DNA of 64,000 nucleotides from Pseudomonas sp. WJP1 (GCF_028471945.1 NZ_CP110128.1:3274501-3338500); one strand, 5' to 3'. Positions 43,496-53,559 are shown, counted from the stretch's first letter. A program made the numbers and translations. Notes: a model not told the origin generated them from the letters alone.

Positions 43496-46153
43496 ATGCG
43501 CACCGAACAACCGAAGATGATCTACCTCAAGGACTATCAGGCGCCCGAGTACCTGATCGACGAAACGCACCTGACCTTCGAGTTGTTCGAGGACCACAGC
43601 CTGGTCCATGCGCAACTGGTGATGCGCCGCAACCCCGAGCGCGGCCCAGGCCTGCCGCCGCTGGTGCTCGATGGCCAGCAGCTGGAATTGCTGTCGGTGA
43701 CCCTGGCCGACCGCGAGCTGGGCATTGCTGACTACCAATTGACCGAGAATCACCTGACCCTGCAGCCGACCAGCACCACCTTCACGGTCGACACCAGCGT
43801 CCGGATTCACCCGGAAACCAACACCGCGCTGGAAGGCCTGTACAAGTCCGGCACGATGTTCTGCACCCAGTGCGAGGCCGAAGGCTTCCGCAAGATCACC
43901 TATTACCTCGACCGTCCGGACGTGATGAGCACGTTCACCACCACGGTGGTCGCCGAACAGCACAGCTACCCGGTGCTGCTGTCCAACGGCAACCCGATCG
44001 CCAGCGGTCCTGGCGAAGACGGCCGGCACTGGGCGACCTGGGAAGACCCGTTCAAGAAACCGGCGTACCTGTTCGCGCTGGTGGCCGGTGATTTGTGGTG
44101 CGTCGAAGACAGCTTCACCACCATGACCGAGCGTAACGTAGCGCTGCGCATTTATGTCGAGCCGGAAAACATCGACAAGTGCCAGCACGCCATGAACAGC
44201 CTGAAGAAATCCATGCGCTGGGATGAAGAGGTCTACGGTCGCGAGTACGACCTGGACATCTTCATGATCGTTGCCGTGAACGACTTCAACATGGGCGCCA
44301 TGGAGAACAAGGGGCTCAACATCTTCAACTCCAGCGCCGTGCTGGCGAAGGCCGAGACCGCCACCGACGCCGCGCACCAGCGGGTCGAGGCCATCGTGGC
44401 CCACGAATACTTCCACAACTGGTCGGGCAACCGCGTGACCTGCCGCGACTGGTTCCAGTTGTCGCTCAAGGAAGGCTTCACGGTGTTCCGCGATTCCGGC
44501 TTCTCCGCCGACATGAACTCGGCGACGGTCAAGCGCATCCAGGACGTGGCCTACCTGCGTACCCACCAGTTTGCCGAAGACGCCGGTCCCATGGCTCACG
44601 CGGTACGGCCGGACAGCTTCATCGAGATCTCCAACTTCTACACCCTGACCGTGTACGAGAAGGGTTCGGAGGTGGTCGGCATGATCCACACCCTGCTCGG
44701 TGCCGAAGGCTTCCGCAAAGGCAGCGACCTTTATTTCGAGCGCCATGACGGCCAGGCCGTGACCTGCGATGACTTCATCAAGGCCATGGAAGATGCCAAT
44801 GGCGTCGACCTGACTCAGTTCAAGCGCTGGTACAGCCAGGCCGGTACACCTCGTTTGGCGGTCAGCGAGTCTTATGACGCCGCCGCGAAAACCTACAGCC
44901 TGACCTTCCGCCAGAGCTGTCCGCCCACCCCGGACAAGGTTGAAAAACTGCCGTTCGTGATTCCGGTCGAACTCGGCCTGCTCGATAGCCAGGGCGCTGA
45001 AGTTGCCCTGCGTCTTGCCGGTGAAGCGGCGGCACAAGGGACTTCCCGGGTCCTTTCGGTAACCGAAGCCGAGCAGACGTTCACCTTCGTTGACATCGCC
45101 GAACAGCCGCTGCCTTCGTTGCTGCGCGGTTTCTCGGCCCCGGTGAAACTGAGCTTCCCGTACAACCGCGACCAGCTGATGTTCCTGATGCAGCACGACA
45201 GCGACGGCTTCAACCGTTGGGATGCCGGTCAGCAACTGTCGGTGCAGGTGCTGCAGGAACTGATCGCCCAGCAGCAGAAGGGCGAAGCGCTGGTGCTGGA
45301 TCAGCGTCTGGTTTCGGCCTTGCGTACCGTGCTGTCCGACGAGACGCTGGATCAGGCGATGGTCGCCGAAATGCTCTCGCTGCCAAGCGAAGCGTACCTG
45401 ACGGAAATCAGCGAAGTGGCCGATGTCGAGGCGATTCACACCGCCCGCGAGTTTGCCCGCAAGCAACTGGCCGATGCGTTGTTCGAAGGCTTGTGGCTGC
45501 GTTACCAGGCCAACCGCGAGCTGTCGAAGCAGACCCCCTACGTGGCCGAAGCCGAGCATTTCGCCCGTCGCGCACTGCAGAACATCGCGCTGTCGTACCT
45601 GATGCTCAGCGGTAAGCCCGAAGTGCTGGCGGCGACGCTGGAACAGTTCGATGCGTGCGACAACATGACCGAACGCCTGACTGCGCTCGCCGTGTTGGTC
45701 AACTCGCCGTTCGAACAGCAGAAAGCCAAGGCGCTGGCCAGCTTCGCCGAGCACTTCAAGGACAACCCGTTGGTCATGGACCAGTGGTTCAGCGTCCAGG
45801 CCGGCAGTGTGCTGCCGGGTGGCCTGGATCGGGTCAAGGCATTGATGCAGCACCCGGCGTTCAACATCAAGAACCCGAACAAGGTGCGGGCGCTGATCGG
45901 CGCGTTTGCCGGGCAGAACCTGATCAACTTCCATGCGGCGGATGGATCCGGCTATCGCTTCCTGGCGGATTTGGTGATTGAGTTGAACGGCTTTAATCCG
46001 CAGATTGCTTCCCGGCAGTTGGCGCCTTTGACGCGCTGGCGCAAGTATGACGATGCTCGTCAGGCGTTGATGAAAGGGGAGCTGGAGCGGATTCGGGGTT
46101 CGGGGCAATTGTCGAGTGATGTGTTTGAGGTGGTCAGCAAGAGTTTGGCTTGA
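43496..46153 (+). CDS. pepN: Aminopeptidase N
   Basis: 885-aa M1-family zinc aminopeptidase, which removes N-terminal residues from peptides in the cytosol. The substrate-anchoring GAMEN motif is in NMGAMENKGLN and the zinc motif is HEYFHNWSGN with His303, the second Glu being in LKEGFTVFRD. The C-terminal helical domain ends with ASRQLAPLTRWRKYDDARQ. Full length for the E. coli PepN type. The ATG 43496 follows AAGGA in the 10-base gap after the DUF2797 gene. Confidence 0.97.
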   Translation: MRTEQPKMIYLKDYQAPEYLIDETHLTFELFEDHSLVHAQLVMRRNPERGPGLPPLVLDGQQLELLSVTLADRELGIADYQLTENHLTLQPTSTTFTVDTSVRIHPETNTALEGLYKSGTMFCTQCEAEGFRKITYYLDRPDVMSTFTTTVVAEQHSYPVLLSNGNPIASGPGEDGRHWATWEDPFKKPAYLFALVAGDLWCVEDSFTTMTERNVALRIYVEPENIDKCQHAMNSLKKSMRWDEEVYGREYDLDIFMIVAVNDFNMGAMENKGLNIFNSSAVLAKAETATDAAHQRVEAIVAHEYFHNWSGNRVTCRDWFQLSLKEGFTVFRDSGFSADMNSATVKRIQDVAYLRTHQFAEDAGPMAHAVRPDSFIEISNFYTLTVYEKGSEVVGMIHTLLGAEGFRKGSDLYFERHDGQAVTCDDFIKAMEDANGVDLTQFKRWYSQAGTPRLAVSESYDAAAKTYSLTFRQSCPPTPDKVEKLPFVIPVELGLLDSQGAEVALRLAGEAAAQGTSRVLSVTEAEQTFTFVDIAEQPLPSLLRGFSAPVKLSFPYNRDQLMFLMQHDSDGFNRWDAGQQLSVQVLQELIAQQQKGEALVLDQRLVSALRTVLSDETLDQAMVAEMLSLPSEAYLTEISEVADVEAIHTAREFARKQLADALFEGLWLRYQANRELSKQTPYVAEAEHFARRALQNIALSYLMLSGKPEVLAATLEQFDACDNMTERLTALAVLVNSPFEQQKAKALASFAEHFKDNPLVMDQWFSVQAGSVLPGGLDRVKALMQHPAFNIKNPNKVRALIGAFAGQNLINFHAADGSGYRFLADLVIELNGFNPQIASRQLAPLTRWRKYDDARQALMKGELERIRGSGQLSSDVFEVVSKSLA

Positions 46154-46212
46154 TCCTCGGTCTGGTCTTGGACTTGGCGGCCTTTGGGCCGACCAGGTTC
46201 CTGGTTGATTGA

Positions 46213-46979
46213 GTACATATCCATTCCTTCGGTAACGGCGGCTGGCGGTTTCGCCCTTACGGCGACTCACTTTTTTTTCAAACGCCAAAAAAAAGTAAGC
46301 AAAAAAAGGCTCGCCCCGAGCGTCCGGCCCCTCGCTGGGGCTCGGGGTTCCTTCGCTCCGGTATCCATCCGGGGACACTGCCCTCCGGTTGGCTTCGCTG
46401 CACCTACATGCAGCGTGTTCGACTGCGTCGAACGGCGCTGCGCGCCACTCCCCGGATGAACACCTCCACTCAGCCTCCCGATGGGGCGGGTGGATCAAAA
46501 TCAAAAGCAAGCGAGGCGAGCTGACACTCGACCTGTTCTGGCGGATGCACCCAATCTCCTGTAGGAGCCAGGCTTGCCGGCGAACCAGACGCTGCGGTGT
46601 GTCTCTTGTACCGTGTTATCGTTCTTCGCCGGCAAGCCTGGCTCCTACAGGGGAATCGCGGACAGACCTGCAATAAGGTCGGCTTTCAGGCCGCCTCGCT
46701 TTGGCTGTTGCTTTGGCTTTTGATTTTCTTGCCACATCGAGAGGCCGAGTGGAGGTTCTGCGCAGTGGGTAAACCGGCATGGATGCCGGTTTAGCCGCGC
46801 TGGGCCAGGGATGGCCCATCGCGGCGACCCACGGAGCAGGACCGGAGCGAGGGCATGCCGAGCATTAGCGAGGCACCGAACGCCAGGGGCAAGAGCCCTT
46901 GGTTACTTGGGGCTTTTCCAAGTGACTCGCCGTAAGGGCGAAACCATAAGTCGCCGTTACCGAAGAAACGGATATGTAC
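46213..46979. repeat. Large palindromic intergenic repeat, copy B
   Basis: This fills most of a 1080-base gap after pepN. It is bounded by the same inverted ends as copy A (GTACATATCC at 46213-46222, GGATATGTAC at 46970-46979). The right arm is nearly the reverse complement of the left arm of copy A (GGCCCAGCGCGGCTAAACCG, AACCTCCACTCGGCCTCTCG and others). The left arm is more diverged, carrying an A-rich stretch and a different middle. A REP pair sits at the centre. No transposase or convincing protein is encoded. The remaining 46980-47233 shows only an AT-rich leader for the next gene. Confidence 0.8.
46560..46652. repeat. REP pair at the centre of palindrome B
   Basis: Inverted CTTGCCGGCGAA-type REPs at 46560-46585 and 46625-46652, between the two long arms. 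Confidence 0.8.
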
Positions 46980-47233
46980 ACCAACCACCAACACCACAAT
47001 CACCCCTCCAAATACCCAATCATTCAGAAATCCCCCATCCCCCCTCCGGTTAACAAAACATAACGTGCCGTCGATTGTCAGCCGTCGAAAAACACCGATA
47101 GGATAAGCCAGCTTCCGAAGGGGCTCTGGATTGCGGGTTTCAAGACTATGCTTTGATTAAGGTCATCCCGTGAACAACCCGTTCGGCGCCCTGAAAGGTT
47201 GAACGACCTAACAATAATAAAGGGGGAAGGTCT

Positions 47234-48286
47234 ATGAGTGAGCCTGTCATGGGTGTGGGTATCTGCCGCCCGCCGGCATTGCGCAAGTTCGCGTTGCTGG
47301 CTACAGCGCTCTCGCTGTTGGGCTGTGCCGTGTGGTCGGCACCGGTGCTGGCCGCTGACGCGCCGGCATCCGACGTGGTTTATTCCGTTGAATCGGCCAA
47401 GGCCAGCAAAAGCCTGGTGCTCGATGTCGTGCACGCCGGCAAGCGCCTGGTGGCGGTCGGGGATCGCGGGCACATTCTGTATTCCGATGACCAGGGTTCG
47501 ACCTGGACCCAGGCCAAGGTGCCAACCCGGCAGCTGCTGACCTCGGTGTTCTTTGTCGATGACAAGCGTGGCTGGGCCGTCGGTCATGACGCGCAGATTC
47601 TCGCCAGCGACGATGGCGGTATCACCTGGACCAAGCAATTCGAAGACCTGAAACGCGAATCGCCGCTGCTCGACGTCTGGTTCCAGGACGCCAACAGCGG
47701 CTTTGCCGTGGGCGCCTACGGTGCGTTGATGGCCACCACCGACGGTGGGAAAAACTGGGAAGACGTCAGCGATCGCCTGGACAACGAAGACCAGTTCCAC
47801 CTCAACGCCATCACGGCGGTCAAGGATGCTGGCCTGTTCATCGTCGGCGAGCAGGGCAGCATGTTCCGCTCGGCCGATTGGGGACAGACCTGGGAAAAAC
47901 TCGAAGGTCCGTACGAGGGTTCGCTGTTCGGTGTGATCGGCACCGCGCAACCCAACACGCTGTTGGCGTATGGCCTGCGCGGCAATCTTTACCGCTCCAC
48001 GGATTTCGGCAGCACCTGGGAGCAGGTCGAGCTCAAGGCCGAACGCGGAGACCTGGAGTTCGGTCTGTCCGGCGGTACATTGCTTGACGATGGTTCCATC
48101 GTGATCGTCGGCAACGGCGGTTCGGTGATCAGCAGCAGCGACAACGGTGAAACCTTCAGCGTCTTCAACCGTCGGGATCGGATCTCGCTCTCATCGGTAG
48201 TGGCCGCGGGGAACGGCAATCTGATTCTGGCTGGACAGGGCGGCGTTCGCGCCACTTCGCCAAATGGCGCTGAGCTGGGCAAATGA
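47234..48286 (+). CDS. YCF48/BNR-type beta-propeller exported protein
   Basis: 350-aa protein with repeats of the photosystem II assembly factor YCF48 / sialidase BNR type: ILYSDDQGSTWTQAKVP, ILASDDGGITWTKQFED, LMATTDGGKNWEDVSD, MFRSADWGQTWEKLEG, LYRSTDFGSTWEQVEL (each S-D-x-G-x-T-W). This gives a beta-propeller. The N-terminus has a signal peptide (FALLATALSLLGCAVWSAPVLAADAP). It lies 28 bases before the RND gene, so it is probably a periplasmic partner of that transporter. Its substrate is unknown. Confidence 0.85.
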   Translation: MSEPVMGVGICRPPALRKFALLATALSLLGCAVWSAPVLAADAPASDVVYSVESAKASKSLVLDVVHAGKRLVAVGDRGHILYSDDQGSTWTQAKVPTRQLLTSVFFVDDKRGWAVGHDAQILASDDGGITWTKQFEDLKRESPLLDVWFQDANSGFAVGAYGALMATTDGGKNWEDVSDRLDNEDQFHLNAITAVKDAGLFIVGEQGSMFRSADWGQTWEKLEGPYEGSLFGVIGTAQPNTLLAYGLRGNLYRSTDFGSTWEQVELKAERGDLEFGLSGGTLLDDGSIVIVGNGGSVISSSDNGETFSVFNRRDRISLSSVVAAGNGNLILAGQGGVRATSPNGAELGK

Positions 48287-48314
48287 GCCGGGTTAATAAT
48301 AAGAAGGCGTAGCT

Positions 48315-50699
48315 ATGACATCCTTAAGCACCCATCATCAGGACAAGGCGACGTTTCTTGAGCGCCTGATCTTCAACAACCGCCCGGCAGTGATCTTCAT
48401 CTGCCTGCTGGTCAGTGTTTTCCTGTTCTGGCAGGCAACGCTGATCCGCCCGTCCACCAGTTTTGAAAAAATGATCCCGCTCGAGCATCCGTTCATTCAG
48501 AAGATGATGGAGCACCGCAACGATCTGGCGAACCTGGGCAACACCGTCCGCATTTCCGTGGAAGCCACCGACGGCGACATCTTCTCCAAGGAGTACATGG
48601 AGACGTTGCGGCAGATCAACGACGAGGTGTTCTACATCTCCGGCGTTGACCGATCCGGCCTCAAGTCGCTGTGGAGCCCGAGCGTACGCTGGACCGAGGT
48701 GACGGAGGAGGGCTTTGCCGGCGGTGAAGTGATCCCGCAGAGCTACAACGGTTCCCAGCAAAGCCTCGATTTGTTGCGCAACAACGTGCTCAAGTCCGGG
48801 CAGGTCGGGCGACTGGTGGCCAACGACTTCAAGTCGAGCATCGTCGACATCCCGCTGCTGGAGTCCTACCCGGACCCACAGGACCAGGGCAAGTTGCTGG
48901 CGCTGGACTATCGCAAGTTCTCCCACGAGCTGGAAGAGAAGATCCGCGACAAGTTCGAGCAACAGAACCCCAACGTGAAGATCCATATCGTCGGTTTCGC
49001 CAAGAAGGTCGGCGACCTGATCGACGGCCTGGTGATGGTGGTGATGTTCTTTGGTGTCGCCTTCGTCATCACCCTGATCCTGCTGTACTGGTTCACCAAC
49101 TGCATGCGCAGCACGGTGGCGGTGTTGAGTACCACGCTGGTGGCGGTGATCTGGCAGCTGGGGTTGATGCACTTCTTCGGTTTCGGGCTCGATCCGTATT
49201 CGATGCTGGTTCCGTTCCTGATCTTCGCCATCGGTATTTCCCACGGCGTGCAGAAGATCAACGGTATTGCGCTGCAATCCAGTGAGGCGGAAAACGCCCT
49301 GACGGCGGCGCGGCGCACCTTCCGCCAGCTGTTCCTGCCGGGGATGATCGCGATCCTCGCTGATGCGGTGGGTTTCATCACGTTGCTGATCATCGATATC
49401 GGTGTGATCCGTGAGCTGGCCATCGGTGCTTCCATCGGTGTGGCAGTGATTGTGTTCACCAACCTGATCCTGTTGCCGGTGGCGATTTCCTACGTCGGCA
49501 TCAGCAAGCGCGCCGTGGCTCGCAGCAAGAAGGATGCGATCCGCGAGCACCCGTTCTGGCGCCTGTTGTCGAACTTTGCCAGCGCGAAGGTTGCCCCGGT
49601 TTCCATTCTCCTGGCGCTGGTCGCCTTTGGCGGTGGCCTGTGGTACAGCCAGAACCTGAAGATCGGTGACCTCGACCAAGGGGCACCGGAACTGCGTCCG
49701 GACTCGCGCTACAACAAGGACAACAACTTCATCATCAGCAACTACTCCACCAGTTCCGACGTGTTGGTGGTGATGGTCAAGACCAAGTCCGAAGGCTGCT
49801 CGCGCTACGAAGCCATGGCGCCGATCGACGAGCTGATGTGGAAGATGCAGAACACCGAGGGCGTGCAGTCGGCGATCTCGCTGGTCACCGTGTCCAAGCA
49901 GATGATCAAGGGCATGAACGAGGGCAACCTGAAATGGGAAACCCTGTCGCGTAACCCTGACGTGTTGAACAACTCCATCGCCCGTGCCGATGGCCTGTAC
50001 AACAACAGCTGTTCATTGGCACCGGTGCTGGTGTTCCTCAATGATCACAAGGCCGAAACCCTGGATCGTGCCGTGCATGCGGTGCAGGAATTCGCCAAGG
50101 AACACAACACCGAGAACCTGGAGTTCATCCTGGCTGCCGGTAACGCGGGGATCGAGGCGGCCACCAACGAAGTGATCAAGAAGTCCGAACTGACCATCCT
50201 GATCCTGGTGTACATCTGCGTCGCGGTCATGTGCATGATCACCTTCCGTTCCTGGGCGGCGACCTTGTGCATCGTCTTGCCGCTGGTGCTGACGTCGGTG
50301 CTGGGTAACGCCCTGATGGCCTTCATGGGCATCGGCGTGAAAGTCGCGACCCTGCCGGTCGTGGCGCTGGGCGTGGGCATTGGCGTGGACTACGGCATCT
50401 ACATCTACAGCCGCCTGGAAAGCTTCCTGCGTGCCGGCTTGCCGTTGCAGGAGGCGTACTACCAGACGCTGAAATCCACCGGCAAGGCCGTGCTCTTCAC
50501 CGGCCTGTGCCTGGCGATCGGCGTGTGCACCTGGATCTTCTCGGCCATCAAGTTCCAGGCCGACATGGGCCTGATGCTGACCTTCATGCTGCTGTGGAAC
50601 ATGTTCGGTGCGCTGTGGCTGCTGCCGGCACTGGCGCGGTTCCTGATCAAGCCGGAGAAGTTGGCGGGGCAGAAGGGCAATTCGTTGTTTGCTCACTGA
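48315..50699 (+). CDS. RND-family (MMPL-type) transporter
   Basis: 794-aa inner-membrane transporter of the RND superfamily in the hydrophobe/MMPL group. About 12 membrane helices in two halves with two large periplasmic loops; examples are NRPAVIFICLLVSVFLFWQ, VVMFFGVAFVITLILLYWF and VVALGVGIGVDYGIYIYSRLESFL. The GVDYG motif of RND helix 4/10 is present. It follows the YCF48-type gene in one operon and has a terminator after it. No membrane-fusion or outer-membrane partner is adjacent. Lipid or hydrophobic export is the usual role of this type. Confidence 0.87.
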   Translation: MTSLSTHHQDKATFLERLIFNNRPAVIFICLLVSVFLFWQATLIRPSTSFEKMIPLEHPFIQKMMEHRNDLANLGNTVRISVEATDGDIFSKEYMETLRQINDEVFYISGVDRSGLKSLWSPSVRWTEVTEEGFAGGEVIPQSYNGSQQSLDLLRNNVLKSGQVGRLVANDFKSSIVDIPLLESYPDPQDQGKLLALDYRKFSHELEEKIRDKFEQQNPNVKIHIVGFAKKVGDLIDGLVMVVMFFGVAFVITLILLYWFTNCMRSTVAVLSTTLVAVIWQLGLMHFFGFGLDPYSMLVPFLIFAIGISHGVQKINGIALQSSEAENALTAARRTFRQLFLPGMIAILADAVGFITLLIIDIGVIRELAIGASIGVAVIVFTNLILLPVAISYVGISKRAVARSKKDAIREHPFWRLLSNFASAKVAPVSILLALVAFGGGLWYSQNLKIGDLDQGAPELRPDSRYNKDNNFIISNYSTSSDVLVVMVKTKSEGCSRYEAMAPIDELMWKMQNTEGVQSAISLVTVSKQMIKGMNEGNLKWETLSRNPDVLNNSIARADGLYNNSCSLAPVLVFLNDHKAETLDRAVHAVQEFAKEHNTENLEFILAAGNAGIEAATNEVIKKSELTILILVYICVAVMCMITFRSWAATLCIVLPLVLTSVLGNALMAFMGIGVKVATLPVVALGVGIGVDYGIYIYSRLESFLRAGLPLQEAYYQTLKSTGKAVLFTGLCLAIGVCTWIFSAIKFQADMGLMLTFMLLWNMFGALWLLPALARFLIKPEKLAGQKGNSLFAH

Positions 50700-50715
50700 T
50701 CCCTGGCTGAAATAG

Positions 50716-50745
50716 AAAAGCCGCAACCTTGGTTGCGGCTTTTTT
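50716..50745. terminator. Terminator of the RND operon
   Basis: AAAAGCCGCAACC-TT-GGTTGCGGCTTTTTT, strong stem followed by a T run, 17 bases after the RND stop. Confidence 0.9.
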
Positions 50746-50770
50746 ACATCTCAAATTCACATCAGTCCCC

Positions 50771-50875
50771 TGTGGGAGCGGCGGTGCGACGTTTCGACTT
50801 GCTCGCGAAAGCGGTGTGTCAGCTAATACATGTGTCGCCTGGCACACCGCTTTCGCGAGCAAGCCCGCTCCCACA
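50771..50875. repeat. REP pair with a long-variant arm
   Basis: The right arm (about 50847-50875) is a near-normal REP (AGCAAGCCCGCTCCCACA). The left arm at 50771 onward is a longer variant with GGCGGTGCGACGTTTCGACTT inserted, the same variant seen at 57867-57909. Confidence 0.7.
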
Positions 50876-50891
50876 TTTGAATCTGTGGTGG

Positions 50892-51611
50892 TCAGGAAGG
50901 ATCGCTACCCAGCACCACATTCAACGCACTGCGCGCATCATCCAGCTGCACCAGCGTTGCATGCCGCGCACCCAAGGCATCGCGGTTTTCAATCGCCGTG
51001 AGAATCGCCTTGTGCCGAGGCAACGCCAGTTCATGCAGGTTCGGCCGCTGGTTGGAATGCTTCAACGCCTCGGCGATCGCCACCGAGAGCATGTTGCACA
51101 GGTTGGCCAGCAAGTCGTTGTGGGTGGCGTCAGCAATACGGCTGTGGAAATCCAGGTCCGGTTGCAGCAAGGCTTCGGGTGTCGGTGCCGCTTCCATGCG
51201 TTGGTAGGCTTCACCAATGGAGGCGATGTCCGCATCGGTGGCGAACTGCGCGGCGAGGGCGGCGGCGGCCGGTTCGATGATGCTGCGCACACTGGTCAGC
51301 AGGTCGAAGAACTGGTTCTGCGGGCTGCTTTGCATCAGCCAATGCAGCACGTCCGGGTCGAGCATGTGCCATTCCTTGCGCGGCTTGACCACCGTGCCGA
51401 CCCGCGGACGGCAGTACACCAGGCCCTTGGCGACCAGGACACGGGTGGCTTCACGCAACACCGGCCGGCTGACGGCATATTCCTCGCAGAGCAGGGCTTC
51501 GGCGGGCAGTTTGTCGTCCGGCAGGAAACGTCCCGAGACGATCTGCATGCCCAGTTCCTGGACGATGCGCGAGTGCATGCTTTTGCGGTCGGAGGGTTTG
51601 CGGTAATCCAT
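50892..51611 (-). CDS. GntR/FadR-family regulator of sugar-acid catabolism
   Basis: 239-aa repressor with the GntR winged helix (LPAEALLCEEYAVSRPVLREATRVLVAKGLVYCRPRVGTVV) and a C-terminal FCD helical domain (RSIIEPAAAALAAQFAT, DLDFHSRIADATHNDLLANLCNML) that binds small organic acids. ATG 51611 (MDYRKPSDRKS) is preferred over the far upstream Met. It lies after the dehydratase gene on the same strand; it probably responds to a 2-keto-3-deoxy sugar acid and controls the two operators at 53549 and 53624. Confidence 0.87.
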   Translation of the reverse strand: MDYRKPSDRKSMHSRIVQELGMQIVSGRFLPDDKLPAEALLCEEYAVSRPVLREATRVLVAKGLVYCRPRVGTVVKPRKEWHMLDPDVLHWLMQSSPQNQFFDLLTSVRSIIEPAAAALAAQFATDADIASIGEAYQRMEAAPTPEALLQPDLDFHSRIADATHNDLLANLCNMLSVAIAEALKHSNQRPNLHELALPRHKAILTAIENRDALGARHATLVQLDDARSALNVVLGSDPS

Positions 51612-51694
51612 GGGGAACGGCGCGGTCCTGTGCGATGGAGATACCGCGCATGATAACAGGCACGGCACGATCTTGAGGCGGGTGCAAAATCAAA

Positions 51695-51786
51695 TGTGGG
51701 AGCGAGCCTGCTCGCGATGGCGGTTAAACATTCAACATTTAGGTTGGCTGTCAGTCCGTCATCGCGAGCAGGCTCGCTCCCACAGG
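51695..51786. repeat. REP pair (CGAGCCTGCTCGCG type)
   Basis: Inverted pair at 51695-51720 and 51759-51786, between the dehydratase stop and the GntR start on the minus strand, where it may reduce read-through into the regulator. Confidence 0.85.
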
Positions 51787-51797
51787 GTTCTGGGGTG

Positions 51798-53534
51798 TTA
51801 GTGAGAGTGGCGGGGTACTTCGGCACCACGGCAGCCAACCAGGAAGTCAAAGTCGCAGCCCTGATCCGCCTGCAGCACATGGTCGATGTACAGCTGGCGA
51901 TAGCCGCCCACCAGCAACTTTTGTGGCGGTTGCAGATCAGCCATGCGCGCTGCGAGCTCGGCATCCGGGATGTCCAGGTGCAGACGGCCGCTGGCGCAGT
52001 CGAGTTCGATCCAGTCACCTTCCTTCACCGCTGCCAAAGGTCCGCCAGCCGCTGCCTCCGGGGCGACATGCAAGACCACGGTGCCATACGCGGTACCGCT
52101 CATGCGCGCATCGGAAATGCGCACCATGTCGGTCACGCCCTGGGCCAGCAGCTTGGCCGGCAAGCCCATGTTGCCGACTTCGGCCATGCCCGGATAACCC
52201 TTGGGCCCGCAGTTTTTCATGACCAAGATCGAGTTGGCATCCACGTCCAGCTCCGGATCGTTGATCCGCGCCTTGTACATGTCGAAGTTCTCGAACACCA
52301 CGGCCCGCCCGCGATGCTGCATCAATTCGGGCGAGGCGGCGGAGGGCTTGAGCACCGCGCCCAGTGGCGCCAGGTTGCCGCGCAATACGCAGATCCCGCC
52401 GTCGGCGCGGATCGGGTTGTCGAGGGTGCGGATCACCTCGTCTTCGCCATAGATCGGCGCGTCCTTGGTGTTCTCGCCGATGGATTTGCCGTTGACGGTC
52501 AAGGCGTCGGGGTTCGGGATCAGGTTGGCTTCGCCAAGGCGGCGTAATACCGCTGGCAGGCCACCGGCGTAGTAGAACTCTTCCATCAGGAAGCGCCCGG
52601 ACGGTTGCAGGTCGACGATGGTCGGCATGCCGCGACCGATGCGGGTCCAGTCGTCCAGGTCCAGCTCCACGCCGATGCGGCCAGCAATGGCCTTGAGGTG
52701 AATCACGGCGTTGGTCGAACCGCCGATCGCGGCGTTGACCCGGATCGCATTTTCGAAGGCTTCCTTGGTCAGGATCTTCGACAGTTTCAGATCCTCGCGC
52801 ACCATTTCCACGGCACGCATGCCGGACATGTGCGCCAACACATAGCGGCGGGCATCGACGGCGGGAATCGCGGCGTTGTGGGGCAGGGAGGTGCCCAGCG
52901 CTTCGGCCATGCAGGCCATGGTCGAGGCGGTGCCCATGGTGTTGCAGGTACCGGCCGAGCGGGACATGCCGCCCTCGGCCGCAAGGAAGTCATCGATGGT
53001 GATGGTGCCGGCCTTGACCTGTTCGCTCAGTTGCCAGACCACGGTGCCCGAGCCGATGTCCTTGCCCTTGTGCTTGCCGTTGAGCATCGGCCCGCCGGTG
53101 ACGACGATCGCTGGCACGTCGCAACTGGCCGCGCCCATCAGCAACGCCGGGGTGGTCTTGTCACAACCGGTTAGCAGCACCACGCCGTCGATCGGGTTGC
53201 CGCGAATGGCTTCTTCCACGTCCATGCTCGCCAGGTTGCGGGTCAGCATGGCGGTCGGGCGCAGGTTGGATTCACCGTTGGAGAACACTGGAAACTCCAC
53301 CGGGAAGCCTCCGGCCTCGATCACGCCGCGCTTGACGTGTTCCGCGATCTGGCGGAAGTGCGCGTTGCACGGGGTCAGTTCCGACCAGGTATTGCAGATG
53401 CCGATGATCGGCTTGCCATGGAACTGGTGGTCGGCGATGCCCTGATTCTTCATCCAGCTGCGGTACATGAAGCCGTTCTTGTCGGCGGTGCCAAACCATT
53501 GGGCGGAGCGCAGGGTGGGTTTCTTATCAGACAT
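51798..53534 (-). CDS. IlvD/Edd-family aldonate dehydratase (arabinonate-type)
   Basis: 578-aa Fe-S dehydratase of the IlvD/EDD family, most like L-arabinonate (or related aldonate) dehydratases: WTRIGRGMPTIVDLQPSGRFL and HMSGMRAVEMVREDLKLS are in that subgroup. Likely cluster ligands are Cys56 (ELTPCNAHF), Cys124 (LLTGCDKTTPA) and Cys197 (AGTCNTMG). The conserved ISDARMSGTAYG holds the catalytic Ser. Loss of water from the sugar acid gives the 2-keto-3-deoxy acid. The exact sugar is not certain; D-xylonate and galactonate enzymes are relatives. Its upstream region contains paired operators. Confidence 0.85.
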   Translation of the reverse strand: MSDKKPTLRSAQWFGTADKNGFMYRSWMKNQGIADHQFHGKPIIGICNTWSELTPCNAHFRQIAEHVKRGVIEAGGFPVEFPVFSNGESNLRPTAMLTRNLASMDVEEAIRGNPIDGVVLLTGCDKTTPALLMGAASCDVPAIVVTGGPMLNGKHKGKDIGSGTVVWQLSEQVKAGTITIDDFLAAEGGMSRSAGTCNTMGTASTMACMAEALGTSLPHNAAIPAVDARRYVLAHMSGMRAVEMVREDLKLSKILTKEAFENAIRVNAAIGGSTNAVIHLKAIAGRIGVELDLDDWTRIGRGMPTIVDLQPSGRFLMEEFYYAGGLPAVLRRLGEANLIPNPDALTVNGKSIGENTKDAPIYGEDEVIRTLDNPIRADGGICVLRGNLAPLGAVLKPSAASPELMQHRGRAVVFENFDMYKARINDPELDVDANSILVMKNCGPKGYPGMAEVGNMGLPAKLLAQGVTDMVRISDARMSGTAYGTVVLHVAPEAAAGGPLAAVKEGDWIELDCASGRLHLDIPDAELAARMADLQPPQKLLVGGYRQLYIDHVLQADQGCDFDFLVGCRGAEVPRHSH

Positions 53535-53548
53535 GATCGATTCTCTTA

Positions 53549-53559
53549 TTGTATGACTA
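53549..53559. promoter_or_regulatory. Candidate GntR operator 1
   Basis: TTGTATGACTA, 15 bases upstream of the dehydratase start on the minus strand. It shares the layout of the second site (TxGTATxACTA), which is an imperfect palindrome of the FadR-type GTnnnAC class. Confidence 0.5.

Noticed and set aside
43439..46510. A 1023-codon open frame on the minus strand across pepN
   Set aside because: It is the antisense of the well-supported pepN gene; the translation is rich in His, Gln and Arg and has no domain. GC-rich codon bias keeps the opposite frame open.
48324..49679. 451-codon minus-strand frame in the RND gene
   Set aside because: Antisense of the RND gene; the Gln/His-rich translation is typical of a shadow frame.
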